DNA from: Campylobacteraceae bacterium | Lineage (GTDB): Bacteria > Campylobacterota > Campylobacteria > Campylobacterales > Sulfurovaceae | Direction: 5' to 3' | DNA: 39,108 nt | NCBI GenBank assembly: GCA_027100635.1 | Contig: JAMOOQ010000032.1 | Coordinates: 1-39,108 of the forward strand | In this document: positions 31,808 to 39,108 of the stretch, piece after piece | Numbering within the stretch: position 1 is the first letter of the stretch | Layout: each line of letters opens with the position of its first letter | Notes under the pieces: model-generated | What the model saw: only the letters and a program-made list of their open reading frames with translations | Database searches by the model: none | Told to the model about the DNA's origin: nothing | Program-made: the position numbers and the translations under genes

Positions 31808-32231
31808 TGTTGGTAAAGTTTTAGATTTATTTATATCAAAAAAAGATGAGGCTAAACGATCTAAACAAATGGAGATAACTGTCGATAAAGATGGTGTAAT
31901 TAAAGATAAATTTTATGCAAAAGATTCTCAACGGTCAATACTTATAACAACTGTAGAGAGTTATGAGTTAGCAAATAAATCAAATATCTTTCTAGAAAAA
32001 GGTGAATTAGGTGAAAATATACTTATAGATTATAATCCATATCATTTGAGTATTGGTTCTAAAATTATTCTAGGTAAGGTGATATTAGAAATTACGCAAA
32101 ATTGTACTTTATGTAAAAGTTTAACAAAAGTTGATAAACAATTACCAAAACTTTTAAAAGATGATAGAGGAATTTTTGCTAAAGTGATAAAAAGTGGTAT
32201 TATAAAAATAGATGATACTATTTATGTTTAA
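31788..32231 (+). CDS. Stand-alone MOSC-domain protein with CxxC
   Basis: The ATG at 31788, preceded by GAGGAG, is preferred over the TTG at 31773 and gives 147 residues with no signal peptide. The sequence fits a small MOSC domain: VDKDGVIKDKFYAKDSQRSILI, LGENILIDY, LSIGSKIILGKVILEIT, then C106-T-L-C109 at the place where MOSC proteins have their conserved Cys, and LLKDDRGIFAKVIKSG. MOSC domains bind or transfer sulfur in molybdenum cofactor sulfuration and related chemistry. Here the conserved Cys has become a CxxC. The 20-base overlap with the thioredoxin-like gene and the nearby SoxC (a Mo enzyme) suggest a role in Mo or persulfide handling; this is inference. Confidence 0.78.
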   Translation: MNYSLINVGKVLDLFISKKDEAKRSKQMEITVDKDGVIKDKFYAKDSQRSILITTVESYELANKSNIFLEKGELGENILIDYNPYHLSIGSKIILGKVILEITQNCTLCKSLTKVDKQLPKLLKDDRGIFAKVIKSGIIKIDDTIYV

Positions 32232-32265
32232 TGTTTAAACTACTTCTAGGAGTGGTTTAAACATT
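32230..32265 (+). other. Long hairpin between the MOSC and second MBL genes
   Basis: An 11-bp perfect outer stem (AATGTTTAAAC with GTTTAAACATT) continues as a 6-bp inner stem using G-U pairs, giving up to 17 pairs with a tiny loop. It starts at the last bases of the MOSC stop codon and ends nine bases before the ribosome binding site at 32274. No T run follows. A processing or attenuation site inside the operon is likely. Confidence 0.55.
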
Positions 32266-32286
32266 AAATAAGTGAGGAAATTAATA

Positions 32287-33249
32287 ATGAAGAAAGTACT
32301 TTTATCTGTAGTCGTTGCAGGAGTTTTAAGCATATCTGCAAATGCATTTACATTAGGAAAATATGGAGAGATGAAGTTTGAACAAGCTAATCAAAATGTT
32401 TATATTATGCATGGTCCAGCAGTAAATCCAAGTGTAGAAAATGAAGGGTTTATGAATAATCCTGCAATTATAGAGGGAAAAAATAGTTTAATTATGATTG
32501 ACCCAGGTGGAAATTATAATGTAGGAAAAAAGATTTTAGCAGAGGTTGGAAAAATTAGTAAAAAACCAATTGTTGCAATTATTGATACTCATAAGCATGG
32601 TGACCATTGGTTTGCAAATAAAGCTGTGGCAGAAAAATATCCAGATGTGAAAATATATGCTTTACAAAAGATGATAGATGTGTCTAAAGCAGGTGAAGCT
32701 GAAAAATGGTATAATATATTAGAAAGATTATCAAAAAATTTAGAGGGCACAAAAGAGTTTGAATTTCCAACAATATCTATTAAAAATGGCGACAAACTTC
32801 AAATTGATGACCAAACATTTTATATTCATAGTCCAAAAAGAGCTCACACTGATACAGATGTATTAATTGTTCATGCTCAGAGTAAAACACTATTCCTTGG
32901 TGATAACTTAATGAAAAATCGTCTTGGTGGATTTGATGAGTCATCAAGTATTATGGGAAATATTAAACTTTTAGAAGAGATAAAAAAAGCTCCAGAGCTT
33001 AAATTATATGTTCCTGGTCATGGACCATCAGGAAAAATGAATGAGACAATTGATCCATTTTTATATTATATGGAAACAGTTTTAGTTGGTGCAAAAGTTG
33101 CATTAGATGAAGATATGGAAGCTTATGAGGTTAAGCCTATTGTTGTTGAGAAATTACAAGATTATCTTAAATGGGATGAATTTAGTGGACAACTAGGAAA
33201 ACATCTTCAAAAAGCTCTTGGTGAATTAGAAGCATTAGATTCTGAATAA
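32287..33249 (+). CDS. Second SoxH-like MBL-fold hydrolase, exported
   Basis: The ATG at 32287 (GAGGA eight bases upstream; a GTG at 32272 is less likely) gives 320 residues with a signal peptide ending near ANA (20). The MBL motif is H102-K-H104-G-D106-H107 (DTHKHGDHW), followed by RAHTDTD, FLGDNLM and PGHGPSG, so a dinuclear metal site is expected. Compared with the other MBL protein it has no repeated helix, and a different motif (HKHGDH versus HEHDDH), so they are not recent duplicates. Similar proteins flank sox genes in other Campylobacterota. Its substrate is unknown. A 160-base gap separates it from the large DUF302 protein gene. Confidence 0.82.
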   Translation: MKKVLLSVVVAGVLSISANAFTLGKYGEMKFEQANQNVYIMHGPAVNPSVENEGFMNNPAIIEGKNSLIMIDPGGNYNVGKKILAEVGKISKKPIVAIIDTHKHGDHWFANKAVAEKYPDVKIYALQKMIDVSKAGEAEKWYNILERLSKNLEGTKEFEFPTISIKNGDKLQIDDQTFYIHSPKRAHTDTDVLIVHAQSKTLFLGDNLMKNRLGGFDESSSIMGNIKLLEEIKKAPELKLYVPGHGPSGKMNETIDPFLYYMETVLVGAKVALDEDMEAYEVKPIVVEKLQDYLKWDEFSGQLGKHLQKALGELEALDSE

Positions 33250-33409
33250 AGCTTAGATAATATTAATTATAACTTATATTATATTATAAAAAATAAGTCA
33301 CTTTTAGTAGCATTTTCAATTAAACTGATTAAGAATAATACTTTTAATTAGTTTTAATTGACCCTTGTCTGCTATTATACTAACTAGATAAATAGATAAA
33401 GGAATAAAA

Positions 33410-35377
33410 ATGAGATTTAATAAAATTTCAACATTAATTGCATCTTTGATGCTAACAGTAACTCTATCACAAGCTTCTGTTTTAACAGAACTTCATGGTA
33501 CAAAAGGTGAAGCAGGAAGAGATTTAACTAATCTTGTAAGAAAACTTGATACTATTGATTATTCAACAGTTGGTAAAAATGAGCATATTGAAGTTCATTA
33601 TTTTAATAAGTATAAAGAGAAAAATTTAGACTTATTAAACTTTTATACAATTATAGACAAAGTATCAATGAGAGATCTTCTAATTAAAAATCCAGATTTT
33701 GGTGCTTATGCTCCATTTAACCTTTTAGGATATAAAAAATTAGCTGATGCTAAAGATGGTGATACAACTTGGTATGGACATCTTGATTCAGAGATAATGC
33801 TCAATATTATTGGAGAGAAAAATCAAGCTTCAAGAGATAAATTTACAGCAATGATATCAAAACTAGATAAGCTTGTAATAGATGAGATGAAACCTAAAGT
33901 TTCAAAAAAGTTTGAATTTACAGGTAAACTTCCTGCTCAACCTTTACTTAAAATGGTTAAGAAATTTGAAGGTGTAGATGATATTGAAGAGTATGTAGAA
34001 GAGTTTATAATGGCTCATGATTCACTTTTTGGAAAAAGAGAATTTATTATTGCTGGATTTATAGATCTTAAATTTGAATATGATGATATGGATTTAGATT
34101 TTGAGGAGTATGATGCTTATTGGGTTTCATCACTTTGTCACTTTCAGTTTTCTAACTCAGTATTTAATCATGATGCTCCTCATGCTGGTGTATTTGCCCC
34201 ATGTTCTGTATATTTCTATATTCCAAAAGGTTCAAATGAACTTCATGTTGGTTATGCAACTGTTGAAAACTGGATAACAACTACTGGTATTACAGATAAA
34301 GCTCAATTAAAATATATGAAAAAGATTGCTGATGAAGTGATTGATGTACTTAAAGAGTTAGGTTTTGAAATTGAAGCTGGAACAGGTGGAGAATCTGCGA
34401 ATGCTATTAAAACACCTAGGGATTTATCAAGCGAGATTGCTGAACTTAAAGATATGGTAATTAAATTATCAGCAGACTTAGATGAGCTAAAAAAAAAAGA
34501 GCCAACTAAAGTAAAAACAATAAAAGTTAATAAAACAGAAGATATTAAAGTAGAAGCTATTAAAACGACAGAATCTAAAATAGAAAAAGTAGTAGAACTT
34601 CCTAAAAAGGAGTTTACTACTTCTAAAATGGTAATTTCCGATAAAGCTCCCCAAAATCTTACTGCTTATTATGCTTCAAGTCCACAAACCATAGACTCTC
34701 TTACAACAAAATTAAAAGCAAATGGTTTTACTATTCTTGGAACAAATGAGATATTAAAAGGTAAAACTGTTATAACTATCACAAATGAAGAACTTACAAA
34801 AACAAATTCTTTTTTGGCAACACTTAATATCTTAGTTAATTCTAATGACGAAATTCGTGTACAAAACCCATCATATTTTGGTGCAGCATATCTTCAAAAA
34901 GACTTTAAATATGGTCAATTTAAATCTACTCTTACATCATTACAAGCAGTTTTAGGTGATATGTATGAAGTTTCAGATATTAATGAATTTAGTGAATTAG
35001 GAGATTATAATTTTATGTTTGGTATGCCTCATCTTGATGATACTATAGAGTTAGCAGAGGGGGATGATTTATTATCAAAACTAACTGGTAAGAATTTAGA
35101 GAAATATGTTGCATATACTCTTACATTACCTAATGGTGCAACTCTTGTTGGACATAAAATGCGTTCAAAAGATAACAAATTTTTAAATAAAGTTGAAGCT
35201 GGTAAAAATGCTCAATTATTACCTTATCAAGCTATGATTAAAGATGGTAAAGCTTATATGTTAGACCCTAAATTCTATTTAGCATTATCTCTACCTCTTT
35301 TAACAATGACAGACTTTATGAAAATAGCAACAACTCCAGATAAGATAGAGGAAACTCTTAAAAAAGCCTATAAATAA
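33410..35377 (+). CDS. Large exported protein with three DUF302-like units
   Basis: A 655-residue exported protein (signal peptide near 1-22, ending SQA|SV). Unit 1 (about 50-165) has DFGAYAPFNLLGYKK and GHLDSEIMLNIIG; unit 2 (about 170-330) has GVFAPCSVYFYIPKG and HVGYATVENWI; a coiled-coil linker rich in Lys/Glu/Thr spans about 345-405; unit 3 (about 415-655) has SYFGAAYLQKD and FGMPHLDDTIEL and is most diverged. Unit 2 resembles the second unit of the protein at 25317-26315, including a conserved Pro-Cys. AAGGA precedes the ATG. Such a three-unit layout is larger than usual DUF302 proteins (100-300 residues). It ends the sox region; a palindromic element follows. Confidence 0.75.
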   Translation: MRFNKISTLIASLMLTVTLSQASVLTELHGTKGEAGRDLTNLVRKLDTIDYSTVGKNEHIEVHYFNKYKEKNLDLLNFYTIIDKVSMRDLLIKNPDFGAYAPFNLLGYKKLADAKDGDTTWYGHLDSEIMLNIIGEKNQASRDKFTAMISKLDKLVIDEMKPKVSKKFEFTGKLPAQPLLKMVKKFEGVDDIEEYVEEFIMAHDSLFGKREFIIAGFIDLKFEYDDMDLDFEEYDAYWVSSLCHFQFSNSVFNHDAPHAGVFAPCSVYFYIPKGSNELHVGYATVENWITTTGITDKAQLKYMKKIADEVIDVLKELGFEIEAGTGGESANAIKTPRDLSSEIAELKDMVIKLSADLDELKKKEPTKVKTIKVNKTEDIKVEAIKTTESKIEKVVELPKKEFTTSKMVISDKAPQNLTAYYASSPQTIDSLTTKLKANGFTILGTNEILKGKTVITITNEELTKTNSFLATLNILVNSNDEIRVQNPSYFGAAYLQKDFKYGQFKSTLTSLQAVLGDMYEVSDINEFSELGDYNFMFGMPHLDDTIELAEGDDLLSKLTGKNLEKYVAYTLTLPNGATLVGHKMRSKDNKFLNKVEAGKNAQLLPYQAMIKDGKAYMLDPKFYLALSLPLLTMTDFMKIATTPDKIEETLKKAYK

Positions 35378-35388
35378 AACTTATTTTT

Positions 35389-35469
35389 AGATTCCGTGTC
35401 AAGCACGGAATGACGGTTGTTTGTCATTCTGAAACGGTTGTTTGTCATTCTGAACTTGATTCAGAATCT
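35389..35469. repeat. 81-bp palindromic element with two 21-bp units
   Basis: It begins AGATTCCGTG-TCAAG-CACGGAAT, carries two copies of a 21-bp unit (GTCATTCTGAAACGGTTGTTT type) and ends TTCTGAACTTGATTCAGAATCT, a second hairpin. It is exactly 63 bp (three units) shorter than the in-gene copy at 18008-18151. It lies between the converging DUF302 and hypothetical genes and probably serves as the transcription end for both. Confidence 0.85.
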
Positions 35470-35491
35470 AATTTTAAAAGAAGTCTATTAA

Positions 35492-35956
35492 TTAAATAAT
35501 TTTGCTAACCTCAAACCAGTAAGTCTCTGTTCTATTGAGGGAAGCTTTCTTTCTTTTATCAAAATGATTAGACATATTAAAATCTTTGTTACCATAATTA
35601 GCTTTATATTCTTTTATAAAAGCATTATATTTTATCTCTTTAATTGCTGTTATATTATAAGTTACTTTATGGTAAATTAAATTATTATAATTATATTCTT
35701 CTCTAAGTATTTCGTTAAGAGTAATTCCAGTATAACGATTATCTTTTTCAAGAGCTATATTCATTTCAATATATGTACGCATTAAAGCGATAGAGTGCTC
35801 CAACTGGGTAATAGTTGTATCTGTTTTTTGCTTTATAATAGTTGCCAGTTCTTGGGAGTATCCCCATGATCCATCAAGGGATAAATCCATATCAAAAATA
35901 GATTTTATAAACCCTTTTATATCATCATCCGATTTAATTTTTTTAAATAAGGTCAT
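35492..35956 (-). CDS. Hypothetical protein
   Basis: A 154-residue cytoplasmic protein, mixed helical, with no signal peptide or membrane helix. It starts MTLFKKIKSDDDIKGFIKSI and contains SWGYSQELATIIKQKTDTTITQLEH and a basic C-terminus (HFDKRKKASLNRTETYWFE; partial motifs). AAAGGAC upstream supports the start. I do not recognise the family. It is convergent with the DUF302 gene and divergent from the rhodanese-like gene (75 bases apart), so it is probably monocistronic. The coding-like composition and ribosome binding site make it a real gene. Confidence 0.6.
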   Translation of the reverse strand: MTLFKKIKSDDDIKGFIKSIFDMDLSLDGSWGYSQELATIIKQKTDTTITQLEHSIALMRTYIEMNIALEKDNRYTGITLNEILREEYNYNNLIYHKVTYNITAIKEIKYNAFIKEYKANYGNKDFNMSNHFDKRKKASLNRTETYWFEVSKII

Positions 35957-36031
35957 AAGTTTAAAGTCCTTTTTTAGTATAATTATAGCTAAATTAAATC
36001 AAACAGTTTATATTAAAATAAAGGATTTTAC

Positions 36032-36649
36032 ATGAATAGAGTAATAATACAAGTTATTATATTATTTTTAATAATATACTCTAACCTTTTTGCTTTATCT
36101 ATAGAGCCAAAAGAAGCAATGAAATATATTGGGGATAAAAATGTTCGTTTTATCTCTAGTGACAATACACAAGCATATATTAAAGAACATATTATGGGAG
36201 CTATTTCAATATATCTTCATAATATAGAATTAAAAGATAATAAAGATATAGAAGAGTATCTTAGTTTAAAAGGGATAACAAATACTCAACTTTTGATTAT
36301 TTATAGTAATATCTCTATATCTAATACTTATCTATTAGAGGACTTTTTTAATAATATAGGGCATAAAAGGGTTGTAGTATTAAATGATGGTTGTCATGGT
36401 ATTAAATTACTTGACCCAAACCAAAAAATTTATAACAAACTAAAATCTAAAAGAAAAAAGTATGAAATATTATTAACTCTAACTAAAGACGAAGATGAAT
36501 TAAAAAAACATAAAGAAAAAATTAAATCTATAGATGCTAAAATGGATATTATCAAACCAAAGTTTCTTATTTTACAAGGAATTGAACATAAATATCCTCC
36601 CTCTGAATATATAATTGATAATAACATAGATTCAAAGATACAACCCTAA
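36032..36649 (+). CDS. Exported rhodanese-like protein lacking the catalytic Cys
   Basis: A 205-residue exported protein with a signal peptide of about 22 residues. Residues 25-130 follow the rhodanese pattern: SIEPKEAMKYI, AYIKEHIMGAISIYL (equivalent to the GHIpGAinip motif), then LLIIYSN where active rhodaneses have VVYC, and VVVLNDGCHGIKLLD (equivalent to the VLdGGxxxW motif). Ser92 replaces the catalytic Cys; Cys121 sits in the later loop. A Lys/Glu-rich helix follows (about 135-180). The domain may bind sulfur species or anions without sulfur transfer. AAAGGA precedes the ATG. The pseudouridine synthase gene lies 57 bases downstream. Confidence 0.65.
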   Translation: MNRVIIQVIILFLIIYSNLFALSIEPKEAMKYIGDKNVRFISSDNTQAYIKEHIMGAISIYLHNIELKDNKDIEEYLSLKGITNTQLLIIYSNISISNTYLLEDFFNNIGHKRVVVLNDGCHGIKLLDPNQKIYNKLKSKRKKYEILLTLTKDEDELKKHKEKIKSIDAKMDIIKPKFLILQGIEHKYPPSEYIIDNNIDSKIQP

Positions 36650-36706
36650 GATATAATTAACATAAAGTTGCATATAATAGAATAAATAATTTAAAAAGTA
36701 GAGAAA

Positions 36707-37444
36707 ATGGAACAAAATAATGCATTTAAAGTTTTAGCAGAACAATTAAGCATATCAAATAAAAAAGCTAAGACTCTTATCGATAGAGGATTAGTATATG
36801 TTGGTCAAAATAAAGTTAAAATAGCGAGAGCTTTAATTAATGAAGATACAAAGTTTAGAGTAGAAAATGTTGCAGATATTAAAATATTGTATGAAGATGA
36901 AGATATTATTGCAGTAGATAAACCTGCTTTTTTAGATAGTTATGATGTACAAGATAGTATAGAAAATTCTGAACTTTTACATAGATTAGATAGAGATACA
37001 TCAGGCGTTTTACTTTTGGGTAAAAATGAAAAGTTTATTAAAAAAGCAGTTGAAGAATTTAGGAATAGACGTGTTAAAAAGATTTATACTGCATGGGTGG
37101 AGGGTGTATTCTTTGAAGAGACTATTATAGATGCTCCTATTCACACAATAAAAAGAGGAAAAGCTATATCTAAGATAGATGAAAGAATTGGGAAAAAAGC
37201 TATCACAAAAGTGACTCCTCTTGAGATTCAAGGTAAAAAAAGTAAAGTACTTATAGAGATTGGCACAGGAAGAACACATCAAATTAGAGTACATATGTCA
37301 CATATTGGTCACCCCGTTGTGGGAGATGAACTATATGGAAGCAGAACAAAATCAAGCAGAATACTTCTTCATTCTAAACAAATATCAATTTTTAAATATA
37401 GTTTTGAAGCAAGAGAACCAAAAGAGATTTTAAAATATAAATAA
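36707..37444 (+). CDS. RluA-family pseudouridine synthase
   Basis: A 245-residue protein. An S4-type RNA-binding domain occupies about 1-52 (LSISNKKAKTLIDRGLVYVG). The catalytic domain shows VDKPAFLDSYD, the signature HRLDRDTSGVLLLG with catalytic Asp95, and GRTHQIRVHMSHIGHPVVGD. These identify the RluA/RluC/RluD group, which isomerises uridines in rRNA or tRNA. The compact size and S4 domain resemble the small RluC/D-like enzymes of Campylobacterota; the exact target uridine cannot be told. GTAGAG lies ahead of the ATG. It is followed after 23 bases by an unrelated AAA-ATPase-like gene. Confidence 0.9.
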   Translation: MEQNNAFKVLAEQLSISNKKAKTLIDRGLVYVGQNKVKIARALINEDTKFRVENVADIKILYEDEDIIAVDKPAFLDSYDVQDSIENSELLHRLDRDTSGVLLLGKNEKFIKKAVEEFRNRRVKKIYTAWVEGVFFEETIIDAPIHTIKRGKAISKIDERIGKKAITKVTPLEIQGKKSKVLIEIGTGRTHQIRVHMSHIGHPVVGDELYGSRTKSSRILLHSKQISIFKYSFEAREPKEILKYK

Positions 37445-37467
37445 AATATAAAGCTTAGAAATAATAG

Positions 37468-39018
37468 ATGAAAAAAAGAAAAATACCTTATGGATTAAGT
37501 GATTTTAAAAGAGTAAAAACTGAAAATTATTATTATATAGATAAAACAGAATTTATATCTAAAGTTGAAGATGAAGCAAGTTTTCTATTTTTTCTTAGAC
37601 CAAGAAGATTTGGTAAATCTCTAACTATTGCAATGCTTGAAGCTTATTATGATGTCTATTATAAATCTCAGTTTAATGAAATTTTTAAAAATACTTATGC
37701 TTTAGATAATCCTACAGAGTATAAGAGTAGTTTTTATATATTAAGATTTGATTTTAGTGCTGTTGATATAACCGATTATAAACAGAGTTTTACAAATAAT
37801 ATAAACTTAAAGATAGAATCATTTATCAATAAATATAAAATAGATTTTGAAATGAATTTTGATAATCCTATTGATAATATGAGTAGGCTTTTAATCTATT
37901 GCTCTCAAAACTCTATGCCAATTTATATATTAATAGATGAGTATGATAATTTTGTAAATAAACTTCTTGTTTCAGATATGAAAAGTTATGAGGGGTTAGT
38001 GACAGATAAAGAGGCTTTTTACAAAGAGTTTTTTACAATTTTAAAAGTTGGAACAAGTGGAAATGATAGTGCTATTAAAAAAATGTTTTTTACAGGTGTT
38101 AGCCCATTAGCTCTTTTTGATGTAACAAGTGGAAGTAATATTGGCAAGAATATTTCTCTTGATGAGAGCTTTAATGATATGGTAGGAGTTACAAAAGATG
38201 AATTAAAGCAGATGATAACTTATTACAACCTTCAAGATAAATCAGATATGATAATTAATAGATGTGACGAGTGGTATAATAGTTATAGATTTAATGAATA
38301 TGTGGAACATACGATATATAACAGCAATATGATTTTATATTATCTTGATTCTATGATAAGAAAAGATAAAGAACCACGAGACTTAATAGATGTTAATATA
38401 CGAACAGATTATTCAAAACTTAAATATTTAGTATATACCAATAAAAAGTTAAATGGTAATTTTGATTTATTAAATCAACTTATTCAAAATGAAAAGGTAA
38501 CGATTGATAATATAAAATCTAATTTTAGTGCTTTTGAGATGTTAGAGATTAGTAATTTTAAATCATTTTTATTCTCTTTAGGATTTCTTACAATGGAAAA
38601 GGATATATTTAAAATAAAATTATCTATTCCAAATCAAACTATCAAAAAAATAGTAGCAGAGTTTATTCAAAGTGCATATAAAAATATAGATTTTAATGTA
38701 AGAATTGATGATTTTAATAACCATTTATCAGAGTTTGCAATAAATAAAGATTTAGAAGTTTTTAGATATTTAAACCAAGAGGCAAAGGCACAATCTTGCA
38801 TTAGAGATTATATTGATGGAGAGAACTTTATCAAAGGTTTTTTGGTAGCATATTTATCCCTTAATCAATACTATGAGGTTAAAACAGAATTTGAAGTAAC
38901 AAAAGGTTTTGTAGATATTTTGCTTAATCCAATTTTAGAAGAGATTTCTTATGGAGCAGTAATAGAACTTAAATATATTCCAAAACTGACATTCATCACC
39001 CCTATAAACTTAAAGTAA
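37468..39018 (+). CDS. AAA-ATPase-like/PD-(D/E)XK protein, 3' end cut by the repeat
   Basis: A 516-residue protein of the AAA-ATPase_like plus PDDEXK_9 family (often labelled ATP-binding protein/DUF1703). IPYGLSDFKRV is the family start; RPRRFGKSL (44-52) is its Walker A-like motif and IYILIDEYD is Walker B. The C-terminal nuclease-like domain has VTKGFVDILLNP and VIELKY with E500 and K502. After residue 506, exactly at base 38986, the right copy of the terminal repeat begins and only ten more codons are read, so the normal end after ELKYI is missing. These genes are abundant and mobile-like in many genomes; their role is unclear. The function of this truncated copy is doubtful. Confidence 0.8.
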   Translation: MKKRKIPYGLSDFKRVKTENYYYIDKTEFISKVEDEASFLFFLRPRRFGKSLTIAMLEAYYDVYYKSQFNEIFKNTYALDNPTEYKSSFYILRFDFSAVDITDYKQSFTNNINLKIESFINKYKIDFEMNFDNPIDNMSRLLIYCSQNSMPIYILIDEYDNFVNKLLVSDMKSYEGLVTDKEAFYKEFFTILKVGTSGNDSAIKKMFFTGVSPLALFDVTSGSNIGKNISLDESFNDMVGVTKDELKQMITYYNLQDKSDMIINRCDEWYNSYRFNEYVEHTIYNSNMILYYLDSMIRKDKEPRDLIDVNIRTDYSKLKYLVYTNKKLNGNFDLLNQLIQNEKVTIDNIKSNFSAFEMLEISNFKSFLFSLGFLTMEKDIFKIKLSIPNQTIKKIVAEFIQSAYKNIDFNVRIDDFNNHLSEFAINKDLEVFRYLNQEAKAQSCIRDYIDGENFIKGFLVAYLSLNQYYEVKTEFEVTKGFVDILLNPILEEISYGAVIELKYIPKLTFITPINLK

Positions 39019-39108
39019 TATAATAAGAAATAAATATATATATTAGGAATATACCATCTGTTTTACAAAAATAAATAAAATAAAAACAAAAAAGTTAGGA
39101 CATCTAGG
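38986..39108. repeat. Right copy of 123-bp inverted terminal repeat
   Basis: Exact inverse of 3-125 by eye. It starts with CTGACATTCATCACCCC after codon 506 of the nuclease-like gene, adds ten codons and a stop, and runs to the window end. The fact that both inner boundaries fall at the same base of the repeat, inside two unrelated frames, indicates the true edge of a mobile element. Confidence 0.85.

Noticed and set aside
3-39108. The whole window as a composite transposon or plasmid with inverted terminal repeats
   Set aside because: Most genes are chromosomal housekeeping functions and no transposase or replication gene is visible, so flanking repeats plus an assembly break explain the ends more simply.

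Overview
The window is a strongly AT-rich (by eye about 70% A+T) bacterial segment whose gene set points to a sulfur-oxidising member of the Campylobacterota (Sulfurimonas/Sulfurovum/Arcobacter-type relatives). The pointers are a soxCDYZ cluster with SoxH-like metallo-hydrolases, a Tat-exported Psr/Ttr-type molybdoenzyme, family-typical rsmH, nadC, DHH phosphoesterase and peptidase U32 genes, and very low GC. No tRNA, rRNA, CRISPR array or phage module was seen.

Layout. (1) 488-5531: a three-gene operon (Fe-S subunit, NrfD-type membrane anchor, large Tat-exported molybdopterin subunit) in the B-C-A order of tetrathionate reductase operons, behind a promoter whose -10 box sits inside a palindrome. 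(2) 5825-10022: a hemerythrin/PAS (DUF438-type) sensor and a large lipoprotein with Ig-like repeats and an HExxH site, separated by a 281-bp nest of palindromes. (3) 10306-13326: a coiled-coil protein, a BON-domain protein, a small lipoprotein, a Crp/Fnr-type regulator and a 30-codon membrane ORF, close together. (4) 13586-21506, minus strand: nadC, DHH phosphoesterase, M23 peptidase, TIM-barrel/glycosidase-like protein, radical SAM/SPASM protein, then rsmH, a periplasmic protein and an RlmI-like methyltransferase. (5) 21645-25177: a divergent GAPDH, a cytochrome c fused to a helical Spy-like tail, a U32 protein and a 64-aa protein. (6) 25317-35377: the sox region, soxC-D-Y-Z, MBL hydrolase, thioredoxin-like protein, MOSC protein and second MBL hydrolase, with a DUF302 protein at each side. 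(7) 35492-39018: a hypothetical protein, a rhodanese-like protein lacking the usual catalytic Cys, an RluA-type pseudouridine synthase and a 3'-truncated AAA-ATPase-like/PD-(D/E)XK protein.

Function. SoxYZ would carry thiosulfate-derived sulfur in the periplasm and SoxCD would oxidise the sulfane sulfur; the MBL, thioredoxin and MOSC proteins are plausible accessory factors. The molybdoenzyme would exchange electrons with the quinone pool while acting on a sulfur oxyanion or polysulfide. SoxAX/SoxB are not in the window.

The most unusual signals are in repeats: (a) both ends carry the same 123-bp sequence in inverted orientation, and each copy interrupts a reading frame; (b) a palindromic element family exists here as 25, 81 and 144 bp copies, the two larger differing by exactly three 21-bp units, with the 144-bp copy sitting in frame inside a gene; (c) a small hairpin family keeps its stem through compensatory base changes.
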